A stretch of DNA of 11,680 nucleotides, taken from Gammaproteobacteria bacterium. Lineage in GTDB: Bacteria > Pseudomonadota > Gammaproteobacteria > UBA6429 > Thiohalophilaceae. A program made the translations under genes and the position numbers. Below, piece by piece: positions 1 to 6,605 of the stretch (its first letter is position 1; each line of letters opens with the position of its first letter). Where the stretch lies: assembly GCA_003233255.1 (NCBI GenBank), contig QILH01000068.1:1-11680 (forward strand), read 5' to 3'. The notes under the pieces are model-generated. The model was not told the DNA's origin. It made no database searches and was given only the letters and a program-made list of their open reading frames with translations.

Positions 1-1734
1 ACTCACCGTATAATGAAAGGCTTAAAGCATCAGATGAGCCTTTATCGAAAAATTAAACTCAATGAAAATAATTTATTGCGCGCGCAAAAAATTGCTAATC
101 TTGGCAGCTGGGATTTTGATATTGGAGAAAATAAGTTTGAGTGGTCTGCAGAAGTGTATGACATGTTTGGTCTAAATAAAGACAAAAAAACGCCCTCCTT
201 TAACGCATTTATTGAGGCCGCCCATCCTGATGATCGTGAATTTGTAAACAAAAGCTATATTGAATCGGTCAAGACAAAAACAAAATTCGATATTGAATAT
301 CGCCTGTTAGTTAACTTTAATAAGATAAAACACGTTCATGTACGCGGCGAAACAGCCTACGGAGAAAATGATGAACCGGTTTATTCGAATGGCACCATAC
401 ATGATATTACGACACGCAAGCGACATGAAGAAAAGATTACTCACCAGGCGCACTTTGATTCATTAACAGATCTTCCGAATCGGTTTTTATCGATGGATAG
501 ATTGTCTCAGTTGCTAAATGATGCTAATCGCCATGGAGATAAAGTAGCGGTATTATTTTTAGACCTGGATAACTTTAAGACCATTAATGACACACTTGGC
601 CATGAAGTTGGCGATAATTTTTTAATTAAGGCAGCCAAACGTTTGCGTGAAGTTATTAGAAGCGGAGATACCGTCGGACGTCTCGGCGGAGATGAATTCA
701 TAATTTTGCTAGGCGGGCTTAAGTCGGTAAGTGGAGCACAACCCGTTGCTGAAGGAATTCTTAGCGCCTTCAGAAAGGCTTTCGATATAGACGGGCGAAA
801 ATTAATGCTCACAACAAGCATCGGGATTTCAGTTTATCCGGATGATAGTGACATCCCTTCAGAACTCCTACGTAACGCCGATTCTGCTATGTACCACTCA
901 AAAGATCTGGGTCGAAATATGTATTCCTACTTTACTGAGAGTATGAATAGCACTGTTTCAAGAAAGCTAGACCTTGAAGAGCAGCTCCATGGGGCGCTAA
1001 ACCGAGGTGAATTCAGCGTGCTCTATCAGCCAAAGATTGATATCAGCACCAATAGAATTGTCGGTGCTGAGGCCCTGCTGCGCTGGCATAACCCTGTTTT
1101 AGGCAACGTATCGCCATCTGAATTCATTCCCATCGCCGAACAAACCGGGCTGATTGTTCAGCTTGGAATTTACGTCTTAAATGAAGCGCTTAAAAATACA
1201 CGTCTGTGGAAGAGTATATATACTTATGAATTCAATATCGCAGTAAATATATCACCAGTACAATTTAGAGACCCAGGGCTTGTCCACAGTATAAAAACCG
1301 CAATCGATCTCTCTTATATCCCAGGTCATTGCCTTGAGCTTGAGATTACGGAAGGCGTCTTAATGAGCGGGCATTCATATGTAGATAAATCATTGACAAA
1401 CTTAAATAGTTTGGGCGTAACTATTGCGATGGACGATTTTGGAACTGGATATTCATCGCTAAGTTATCTGCGCAAATATCCTTTTGGCATTATCAAGATA
1501 GACCGCGGTTTTGTAAGCGATATTACGAACGATCCTAAAGATCGCGAGCTTATAAATGCTACCATCGTAATGGCTCATGCTTTACATATAAAAGTTGTCG
1601 CTGAAGGTGTTGAAACAAAAGAACAGCTCAACTTTCTTAAAAAACTAAACTGTGATTATGCTCAGGGTTATTATTTCAATAAACCTATTTCTGCTGAACA
1701 TATGCATTCCCTGTTAAAGGATTTTTCGTCATGA
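1..1734 (+). CDS. PAS-GGDEF-EAL cyclic-di-GMP signalling protein (5' end probably outside window)
   Basis: A cytoplasmic dual-domain c-di-GMP enzyme. Counting from the first ATG at 13 (573 codons), a PAS domain with its PAC part covers residues ~25-135, GGDEF ~145-305 and EAL ~321-570. The GGDEF signature is intact at 225-229, and an RxxD inhibitory site (RSGD, 216-219) sits the canonical five residues before it. The EAL side keeps EALLRW (353-358), NISP (412-415), ELEITE (442-447), DDFGTGYSS (474-482), KIDR (495-498), AEGVET (530-535) and QGYYF (551-555), so both cyclase and phosphodiesterase activity look possible. Frame 1 has no stop between base 1 and the ATG at 13, and no ribosome-binding site precedes that ATG. 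No membrane helix is visible. The gene therefore probably continues upstream, perhaps into a membrane sensor part. It overlaps the next gene by 4 bp (ATGA), implying translational coupling with a periplasmic binding protein. Confidence 0.93.
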   Translation, partial: THRIMKGLKHQMSLYRKIKLNENNLLRAQKIANLGSWDFDIGENKFEWSAEVYDMFGLNKDKKTPSFNAFIEAAHPDDREFVNKSYIESVKTKTKFDIEYRLLVNFNKIKHVHVRGETAYGENDEPVYSNGTIHDITTRKRHEEKITHQAHFDSLTDLPNRFLSMDRLSQLLNDANRHGDKVAVLFLDLDNFKTINDTLGHEVGDNFLIKAAKRLREVIRSGDTVGRLGGDEFIILLGGLKSVSGAQPVAEGILSAFRKAFDIDGRKLMLTTSIGISVYPDDSDIPSELLRNADSAMYHSKDLGRNMYSYFTESMNSTVSRKLDLEEQLHGALNRGEFSVLYQPKIDISTNRIVGAEALLRWHNPVLGNVSPSEFIPIAEQTGLIVQLGIYVLNEALKNTRLWKSIYTYEFNIAVNISPVQFRDPGLVHSIKTAIDLSYIPGHCLELEITEGVLMSGHSYVDKSLTNLNSLGVTIAMDDFGTGYSSLSYLRKYPFGIIKIDRGFVSDITNDPKDRELINATIVMAHALHIKVVAEGVETKEQLNFLKKLNCDYAQGYYFNKPISAEHMHSLLKDFSS

Positions 1735-2687
1735 CCAAACAAATATATTTTATCCTTTTTTTATTTATTCAGGGACTCCCTTTGCATGCCGCCGAAGAGA
1801 GAAAAAAATGTCTATTAGTAATGTCTTACCATCAGGGTTATGAATGGAATGATGGCATAGAAAAAGGAGTGGTTAGCACACTCTATAATATATGCGAGCT
1901 TAAAATTATATATATGGACACTAAAAGAAACCCATCAATCGAATTCGGGAAATTGGCAGCATTAAAGGCTAAATCAGTCATTGAAAAATACAAACCTGAT
2001 GTGATTATAGCATCGGATGATAATGCCAGTTTGTACTTAATTGAGCCTTATTATAAAAATGGTACTATACCGGTTGTCTTTTGTGGAATAAATTGGTCGG
2101 CCAAAGAATATGGCTATCCTTACAATAATGCCACGGGCATGGTCGAAGTAGCACCAATCGTGCCGCTGTTAAAAATTGTTTTACTGTCACACCCTTATCT
2201 AAAAAAAGGGGTTTATCTATCGTCTGACGTGGTCTCGGAACATAAAGATTATAATCGATATAAGCGTGAATACCAAAAGCGTGGAGTAAATCTTACCCCC
2301 GTCTTTGTATCAACGTTGAAACAATGGAAAAAAGAATATAACAAAGCACAGGTCGCCGACTTTATTATTCTCAATAATTACTCTGGCATTAACGACTGGA
2401 ACCAGAATGACGCCATTAAATTTGTCAAAAAGAATAGCAAGGTATTGACCATCACCAACTACCAATGGATGATGCCCTACAGCATGCTCGGCATGGTTAA
2501 AAGTGCGGAAGAACAAGGAAATTGGGCTGGGCAAGTGGCTAAATCGATAATTGAAGGAATTCCTGTCAACGAAATACCCATCACTATAAACAAAACCTGG
2601 AACCTGTTTGTGAATATTGAATTATTAGATAATGCGGGCATAAAACTAAGTAACCGCGTTCTGAGTCGGGCGTACAGAAAATGGTAA
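1731..2687 (+). CDS. Periplasmic ABC-type substrate-binding protein, likely sensory partner
   Basis: 318 aa, resembling the ABC_sub_bind (PF04392-type) family of periplasmic ligand-binding proteins. Residues 1-20 form a signal peptide (hydrophobic YFILFLFIQGLPL, then cleavage near LHA-A), followed by a type I periplasmic-binding-fold pattern: a first strand LLVMSYHQGYEWN, a turn at DVIIASDDNAS, PVVFCGINWS, and a second lobe from about residue 150. No lipobox and no other membrane segment is seen. No permease or ATPase gene follows, so transport is unlikely to be its job here. The start overlaps the stop of the GGDEF-EAL gene (ATGA), with an AAGGA ribosome-binding site at 1717-1721. I infer that it reports an extracytoplasmic ligand to the upstream c-di-GMP protein; the ligand is unknown. 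No clear terminator follows the stop. Confidence 0.85.
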   Translation: MTKQIYFILFLFIQGLPLHAAEERKKCLLVMSYHQGYEWNDGIEKGVVSTLYNICELKIIYMDTKRNPSIEFGKLAALKAKSVIEKYKPDVIIASDDNASLYLIEPYYKNGTIPVVFCGINWSAKEYGYPYNNATGMVEVAPIVPLLKIVLLSHPYLKKGVYLSSDVVSEHKDYNRYKREYQKRGVNLTPVFVSTLKQWKKEYNKAQVADFIILNNYSGINDWNQNDAIKFVKKNSKVLTITNYQWMMPYSMLGMVKSAEEQGNWAGQVAKSIIEGIPVNEIPITINKTWNLFVNIELLDNAGIKLSNRVLSRAYRKW

Positions 2688-2822
2688 CATGCGCCATGAC
2701 GATATCAATGCAGGCGGATCCAGTTTAACTGCAGAAATAATCTGTAACATATATCCCCTCCAGCATTATCAGACCTGACAATTTTGTGCAGTATAGAGCC
2801 CCACTCTTACCCATCAATTAAT

Positions 2823-2837
2823 ATTCCCGTCGGGAAT
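2823..2837. promoter_or_regulatory. Perfect palindrome, candidate operator
   Basis: ATTCCCG-T-CGGGAAT, two 7-bp arms around one central base. A good -10-like hexamer, GATAAT (2848-2853), lies downstream. The -35 position at 17-bp spacing (2825-2830) falls inside the palindrome and matches the consensus poorly. That arrangement suits a regulator binding over the -35 region. The regulator family is not recognised. Confidence 0.5.
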
Positions 2838-2895
2838 GTCTAAGGACGATAATTCAATGGTTATTTTTGTCAAAAAGCCGATACTCTAAGCAAGC

Positions 2896-2925
2896 GGACA
2901 TTGAACAGTAAGATACTGTATGTCC
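2896..2925. promoter_or_regulatory. Nested inverted repeat within a promoter spacer
   Basis: Inner arms ACAGTA (2905-2910) and TACTGT (2914-2919) are perfectly complementary around AGA. Outer arms GGACA (2896-2900) and TGTCC (2921-2925) also pair, with unequal linkers of 4 and 1 bases. A candidate promoter overlaps it: TTGAAC (2901-2906), an 18-bp spacer, and CATAGT (2925-2930). The inner dyad would then lie in the spacer, as operators often do. The sequence could equally form an RNA hairpin if transcription starts upstream. Confidence 0.45.
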
Positions 2926-2991
2926 ATAGTAAATATTACGCCGATTGTATTCCTGCAAAGAAATATAAGTCCATTATCAAAATACGCATTT

Positions 2992-2995
2992 GGAG
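2992..2995 (+). promoter_or_regulatory. Ribosome-binding site that fixes the start at 3005
   Basis: GGAG lies 9 bases before the ATG at 3005. The in-frame TTG at 2990 overlaps this site and has no Shine-Dalgarno sequence of its own, so 3005 is the better start. Confidence 0.7.
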
Positions 2996-3004
2996 AAGAA
3001 CAAG

Positions 3005-3319
3005 ATGAGAACCATCGCCCATCGTTATCTTGATGAAATCGCTAAACCAACACACTCTGTGACAAAAGACTTATACCGCATGCAGCGATATCTGGTGACT
3101 AACCGTAATACATTCGCATTGGGAATAATTAGTATCGTATTATATACGCTGCTGTACTTCTATAGCGTCGATCTAACTCATATTGCCGAAGACACAAATC
3201 ATGGACACAAAGCCCTGTTCTTTGTTCCTATAGTCACTGCGCTGATCTTTTCTTATGTGCACGGTAGTTTCACATCAAAATTTTGGGATATCATCGGGAT
3301 TAAAGCGAAAAAGCCCTGA
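3005..3319 (+). CDS. Small two-helix inner-membrane protein of unknown function
   Basis: 104 aa counted from the ATG at 3005. I do not recognise a named family. Residues 1-35 are polar and basic (RYLDEIAKP, YRMQRYLVTNR) and probably cytoplasmic. Hydrophobic segments at ~36-53 (FALGIISIVLYTLLYFYS) and ~70-85 (ALFFVPIVTALIFSYVHG) flank a loop containing the histidine- and acid-bearing stretch HIAEDTNHGH (59-68). The tail SKFWDIIGIKAKKP is basic. There is no signal peptide cleavage site. The loop histidines (59, 66, 68) could bind a metal or an ion, but nothing shows that. The gene stands alone behind two palindromes and ends in a hairpin shared with the convergent gene. The function is open; confidence that it is a real gene rests on the good ribosome-binding site, coherent membrane topology and terminator. 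Confidence 0.75.
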   Translation: MRTIAHRYLDEIAKPTHSVTKDLYRMQRYLVTNRNTFALGIISIVLYTLLYFYSVDLTHIAEDTNHGHKALFFVPIVTALIFSYVHGSFTSKFWDIIGIKAKKP

Positions 3320-3343
3320 CTACAGAATGTCAGCGCTGTTTTT
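3308..3343. terminator. Bidirectional intrinsic terminator between convergent genes
   Basis: The stem CTGAC (3316-3320) / GTCAG (3329-3333) is extended by GC/GC pairs (3313-3314 with 3335-3336) across one C-C mismatch, around the loop TACAGAAT. On the plus strand TGTTTTTC follows; on the minus strand GGCTTTTTCGC follows (bases 3308-3312 are A on the plus strand). It overlaps the TGA stop of the small membrane protein and lies about 25 bp past the stop of the minus-strand outer-membrane gene, so it can serve both. Confidence 0.6.
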
Positions 3344-3367
3344 CAATAGCCCGATTTTATACTGATT

Positions 3368-4108
3368 TTAAAATACCAGTCGAGCATTTATATAAGGGCC
3401 TTTGATCGCGACATCAACAATTTTATTTCCATCCGTATAGTCAATTATAAAACTACGGTACCCTACTTCGACGCCTAATAAAAAACTGGAATCCCAGCGT
3501 ACATTCACAAAATAATCACTAAAACTATCACCGTTGTAACTAATATAACTTATATCACCCCCAATACTAAATCCAGCAGGAAGTGGTACCCCGACACTGC
3601 CGTATAACATTGGGATGGTTTCACTAAAACTACTGCTGGCATCATTACCCAGGCCATCACTGATGGATACCGTTCCATCAAATAGCTTTACATTTATACC
3701 CAGATCGAAATCAAAAACCGTATCAACTATCTCGTAGTACAAACCAATCTCATTGTGTGACAAATCCACGCTCGAAATGACGTCGGATGGGTCAGGAAAA
3801 GTAACTCCGTTCCATGTCTTGCCTCCGGTGATTGAACCGTTACCCGACAAATCTAAACTCGTGGTGCCAATACGAATGTTAGGAATAACCGGTACTGGGT
3901 GCTCAATGTATATGAACCCACTAAATACTTCGTCATCTTTCATACCGAAATCATCTTTCAGGTTGAAATTATCTGTCACTGAAGCTGAGTCACGAATGTC
4001 CCCCGTTGCTTCATAACTCCATATGCCACCGGAAATTCGCAAGCCTATTACATCGGCATGCGCCAGAGAAGTTAAGCCAAGTAAAATCAGGGTAAAATAT
4101 ACTCTCAT
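3368..4108 (-). CDS. Outer-membrane beta-barrel protein, TIGR04219-like
   Basis: 246 aa. A signal peptide of 18 residues (cleavage AHA-D) is followed by a mature start DVIGLRISGGIWSYEATG, typical of the TIGR04219 family of small proteobacterial outer-membrane barrels (a Gly-rich first strand ending in a Trp). The rest is alternating amphipathic strands with polar loops (for example ISYISYNGDSFSDYFVNVRW), and the chain ends INARLVF; a terminal aromatic residue is the usual BAM recognition signal. The function of the family is not established. Translation starts at ATG 4106-4108 behind GGAA (complement of 4116-4119), 7 bases away. The gene is monocistronic and convergent with the small membrane protein. 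A weak minus-strand promoter may lie around 4140-4175; I could not fix it with confidence. Confidence 0.85.
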   Translation of the reverse strand: MRVYFTLILLGLTSLAHADVIGLRISGGIWSYEATGDIRDSASVTDNFNLKDDFGMKDDEVFSGFIYIEHPVPVIPNIRIGTTSLDLSGNGSITGGKTWNGVTFPDPSDVISSVDLSHNEIGLYYEIVDTVFDFDLGINVKLFDGTVSISDGLGNDASSSFSETIPMLYGSVGVPLPAGFSIGGDISYISYNGDSFSDYFVNVRWDSSFLLGVEVGYRSFIIDYTDGNKIVDVAIKGPYINARLVF

Positions 4109-4205
4109 AATGATATTCCGTTGGTTTATTGACGATTGTTTATTAATAGCAGAATCTATGCCAAATGAAATATGAATGCCACCAGAAATTACCAGGATGC
4201 GAACC

Positions 4206-4230
4206 CTGCCTCAAATAGAGGCGGTTTTTT
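4206..4230 (+). terminator. Intrinsic terminator with no obvious upstream gene
   Basis: The stem CTGCCTC (4206-4212) / GAGGCGG (4218-4224) has one T-G wobble and the loop AAATA, followed by six T (4225-4230). The polarity is plus only; the minus reading lacks a T-tract after the stem. The only upstream DNA not in a gene is 4109-4205, in front of the minus-strand outer-membrane gene, so it would end either a short RNA or antisense transcription. Confidence 0.6.
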
Positions 4231-4284
4231 ATGCATATTGATAATATATGGCGACTTCAAGCTCATAGGAAATTCAGCACTAAA

Positions 4285-4309
4285 AATCACGGTTAATCTG
4301 AACGTGATT
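4285..4309. repeat. Inverted repeat, 7-bp arms
   Basis: AATCACG (4285-4291) and CGTGATT (4303-4309) are perfectly complementary across 11 bases. The element lies about 185 bp upstream of the Coq4 gene. It could be an operator or an RNA hairpin; no T-tract follows, so it is not a terminator. The half-site orientation is opposite to a CRP site. Confidence 0.4.
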
Positions 4310-4477
4310 CTGCATATAACAACAGGTCGGAAAACACGATTAAGAGGCCCGTGAACTGGCCGGTATCGATTAATACTCACTGCGTTTGTTCATGTAACGG
4401 CTATATTATCACACCCCAATCGGCCTTTAGCTTACAGAAGACACTTTTATAGCTTATGTATTTTACGGTTATTATCA

Positions 4478-4486
4478 TGTTATATT
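4478..4486 (+). promoter_or_regulatory. Extended -10 promoter immediately before the Coq4 start
   Basis: TGTTATATT: a TGn extension (4478-4480) plus TATATT (4481-4486). The -35 position is weak, as often in extended -10 promoters. Transcription would begin at about 4492-4494, on the A of the ATG at 4494, giving a leaderless mRNA. No Shine-Dalgarno sequence precedes that ATG, which agrees. Confidence 0.5.
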
Positions 4487-4493
4487 AACGCTT

Positions 4494-5081
4494 ATGCTCG
4501 CAGTCCTTCCTGAGAAAAACACCCATTGGCGTGATTGGCATGTCCCTCTGGCTCATGATCAATTTAGCCTGAAACAGGTACTGGAAAGTGCTATGCACGA
4601 TCAAGCCTCACAAAGCGACGTCCCCTTGATTGTGCAATTAATCGAAAATCCTAAATTTGATTTACCCTGGATAAATATTTTTAATGGTGCCGTTAATCTG
4701 GCAGATCACGACTGTATTCATGCGCTGCTTGGGCGAGGCTTTTTACCCAAAGATGAGGCGTTTGTCATTGGGTTTACCATGGGCAGTACCAATCGCACAA
4801 ACACATTAGAGCAAAAATTATATGCCTGGGCATCGAAATATCTGTATCCTGGCCCATATAAATTTAGCGAAGAAGACACGCAGATATTCAAAGATGCGGT
4901 ACATCTGGGTTATATTTCAGACTGTGTAGCTCTAAATACGGTGAATTATTCCCGTTACTTAAATGAACCGATCAAGGATATACGAGAAAAACTGGGCATT
5001 GAAACGGATTTGATCGAGTCGTATTTTCGAATAGAAAAAGGACGTTATCCCGATTCGATTGCCAGCCAGCGTTTATTATAA
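4494..5081 (+). CDS. Coq4-family ubiquinone biosynthesis-like protein
   Basis: 195 aa. It carries the Coq4 signature HDxxH-x11-E exactly: His72, Asp73, His76 and Glu88 (HDCIHALLGRGF followed by LPKDE). This is the metal site of eukaryotic COQ4, the factor needed for assembly of the coenzyme Q complex and implicated in removal of the ring C1 carboxyl group. A second Coq4-like stretch is near the end: NEPIKDIREKLGIE (157-170) resembles the conserved EPL..LR..LGI of COQ4. The protein has no signal peptide or clear membrane helix; it is probably cytoplasmic and membrane-peripheral. It stands alone, not next to ubi genes, and lies tail to tail with the MscS-family gene (39 bp between stops, no strong terminator seen). 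Start chosen at ATG 4494; the absence of a ribosome-binding site and the adjacent extended -10 suggest leaderless translation. Bacterial members are little characterised, so a role in quinone synthesis is inferred from the family. Confidence 0.8.
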   Translation: MLAVLPEKNTHWRDWHVPLAHDQFSLKQVLESAMHDQASQSDVPLIVQLIENPKFDLPWINIFNGAVNLADHDCIHALLGRGFLPKDEAFVIGFTMGSTNRTNTLEQKLYAWASKYLYPGPYKFSEEDTQIFKDAVHLGYISDCVALNTVNYSRYLNEPIKDIREKLGIETDLIESYFRIEKGRYPDSIASQRLL

Positions 5082-5120
5082 TATAAGCTTACATTATTTT
5101 ACACGCACGCATTAAGATAG

Positions 5121-6395
5121 TTACCGTTGATCAGCAAGATGAACATCTCGCTGCGGAAACGGTATCACTACTCCATTGTCCTTGAATTTCTTCCAAATCG
5201 ATAGATTAATATCCGAACGCACGCTATTAATTCCATTCTGTGGGTCATTAACCCACACGCGCAGTTCCAAATTAATGCCATTGTCACCGAAACTTAGTAA
5301 TCGTGTTGCTGCATCGGGTGTCGACAAGACACGGGGCATTTCATTTGCCGCATCAAGCATCAACTGCATCGCCACCTCTGGATCATTGTGGTAACTGATT
5401 TGGACAGGTATCTTTATACGAATATTTTTATCCGTATAACTCCAGTTAATGACTTCTGAAGTTACCAAATTTTCATTTGGAATGAGTCGCTCAACGCCAT
5501 TTCGGTCACAAATAACTACATAACGGGCTCTCAGTTCTTTTACCCAACCAAAATTTTCGCCGACTGAAATAATGTCATTTGGTCTTATCGAGCGATCAAA
5601 TAACAAAATAAATCCGCTAATAAAGTTGCTGGCAATACGTTGCAACCCAAACCCTATTCCAACCCCTAATGCTCCACCGAGCACCGTCAAGGTAGTAAGA
5701 TCAAAGCCGATGACGTCCAAAGCAACTAAAAATGCCAGGATCAAAATAACAACACGAATGGTTTTGGCTATTCCTAACTGTAGATAACCGGGAAGATGTC
5801 TGGTTTTGGCAAGTTTCTTTTCAATTACATTTGAGAACCACAATGCCAGCAAGACAAATATAACAACGGAGCCAAATACTTTTATAACATTTAACAGCGT
5901 TATTTTATTTTGACCGAAGTTGATGGCAACTTTGTCCAGAATTAAGATTACATCTGGCAACCAACCCAACAAATGAAACGAAAAAGTTGACCAAACTAAA
6001 ATGACAAATACATTTTCCCAGGTTTTCAAAAATGGTGTGTTTGGAAAAACCTTATGCAGGATATACAATGAGAGCCGAATCACAGCAAGCGACATAGCCA
6101 GAGGTACGGCTAAATTTAATAACTTGTTTGCAAGATTAAAATGCTCGAGCAAGGAACGTGCTATCAGAAATAGAATCAAAGCCAGCAGTGGCGCATAGAC
6201 ACGTTGTACTGCATTTAATGATATACGCTTAATTTGTCTTCCTGATGCCGATAATTTTGAATTTATATGTTTAGTAACATAAAGGTGAGTAAGCCAAACT
6301 AAAATTATAATCGATAGCGTGATGCCCACCTGCCACCAGGTTGCTGAATTTGACAGCTCAATTGACAACCAGTCGAGTATTTTCTTGATATCCAT
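5121..6395 (-). CDS. MscS-family mechanosensitive ion channel
   Basis: 424 aa, longer than E. coli MscS (286 aa) because of extra N-terminal helices. Hydrophobic segments are at ~22-40, 67-84, 93-113, 127-146, 170-188 and 211-229, followed by the pore-lining glycine/alanine-rich helix at ~234-265 (GGALGVGIGFGLQRIASNF). The MscS beta domain follows at ~266-325 (RPNDIISVGENFGWVKE, LIPNENLVTSEVINWSY), then the C-terminal alpha/beta domain, ending with IPFPQRDVHL, a hallmark of the family. It would act in the inner membrane, releasing solutes on hypo-osmotic shock. The start ATG (6393-6395) follows CAGGGATTCT, an AGGG site five bases away. It is divergent from the MipA/OmpV-like gene; both may be envelope-stress related, but no shared operator is evident. 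Confidence 0.93.
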   Translation of the reverse strand: MDIKKILDWLSIELSNSATWWQVGITLSIIILVWLTHLYVTKHINSKLSASGRQIKRISLNAVQRVYAPLLALILFLIARSLLEHFNLANKLLNLAVPLAMSLAVIRLSLYILHKVFPNTPFLKTWENVFVILVWSTFSFHLLGWLPDVILILDKVAINFGQNKITLLNVIKVFGSVVIFVLLALWFSNVIEKKLAKTRHLPGYLQLGIAKTIRVVILILAFLVALDVIGFDLTTLTVLGGALGVGIGFGLQRIASNFISGFILLFDRSIRPNDIISVGENFGWVKELRARYVVICDRNGVERLIPNENLVTSEVINWSYTDKNIRIKIPVQISYHNDPEVAMQLMLDAANEMPRVLSTPDAATRLLSFGDNGINLELRVWVNDPQNGINSVRSDINLSIWKKFKDNGVVIPFPQRDVHLADQR

Positions 6396-6439
6396 AGAAT
6401 CCCTGAATTAATTACGTCTACATAAACCTATTCTACGAC

Positions 6440-6455
6440 GACTCTGAATCGAGTC
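6440..6455. repeat. Short inverted repeat in the divergent intergenic region
   Basis: GACTC (6440-6444) and GAGTC (6451-6455) around TGAATC, 45 bp upstream of the MscS-family start. It may form a small hairpin in that gene's leader or be an operator; with 5-bp arms it could be chance. Confidence 0.25.
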
Positions 6456-6594
6456 ACAACATGGTTAATTAGTGACCGCTCAAAACCAGACATCCAAATT
6501 TATTAATAGAATTTAATCTTGTTAGATTTGTTCTTGCTGTTAAACTAGCTGCATAAATGTAATAGTTACAACAGCTTACTTAACTTCTCTCTAT

Positions 6595-6600
6595 AAGAGG
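6595..6600 (+). promoter_or_regulatory. Ribosome-binding site deciding between tandem ATGs
   Basis: AAGAGG lies only 2 bases before the ATG at 6603 but 5 bases before the ATG at 6606. The second is the more plausible start. Confidence 0.6.
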
Positions 6601-6605
6601 CAATG

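Larger units (their letters stand above)
2688..3004. other. 317-bp intergenic region with two palindromes and candidate promoters
   Basis: No credible gene lies here. It holds a 15-bp perfect palindrome around 2830, a nested inverted repeat at 2896-2925, and two promoter-like arrangements overlapping them, all upstream of the small membrane protein gene. I found no clear intrinsic terminator for the upstream operon. Confidence 0.6.
4109..4493. other. 385-bp intergenic region, divergent promoters
   Basis: No credible gene: the short open frames on both strands overlap each other and lack ribosome-binding sites. The region holds the 5' side of the minus-strand outer-membrane gene, a plus-strand intrinsic terminator (4206-4230), an inverted repeat (4285-4309) and an extended -10 promoter directly before the Coq4 gene. 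Confidence 0.6.

Noticed and set aside
13..15. ATG at 13 as the true start of the GGDEF-EAL protein
   Set aside because: No ribosome-binding site is seen, the frame is open to base 1, and the preceding residues look like a helix leading into the PAS domain.
2896..2925. Resemblance of ACAGTA-AGA-TACTGT to a LexA box
   Set aside because: The half-sites are in the opposite order (ACAG...CTGT rather than CTGT...ACAG) and the spacing is wrong for an SOS box.
2990..3004. TTG start at 2990 for the small membrane protein
   Set aside because: It overlaps the Shine-Dalgarno sequence that serves the ATG at 3005 and has no site of its own.
4175..4215. Minus-strand GGGTTCGCATCC resembling a tRNA T-loop
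   Set aside because: The T-stem has a mismatch and a wobble, the loop lacks the conserved A, and no acceptor, anticodon or D arm is found around it.
4172..4380. Short open frames on both strands (60 and 63 aa)
   Set aside because: They overlap each other, have no ribosome-binding site, no recognisable fold, and run through the terminator hairpin.
5082..5120. Possible terminator between the Coq4 and MscS-family genes
   Set aside because: The sequence is AT-rich with only trivial palindromes (such as AAGCTT); no stable stem with a T-tract was found.
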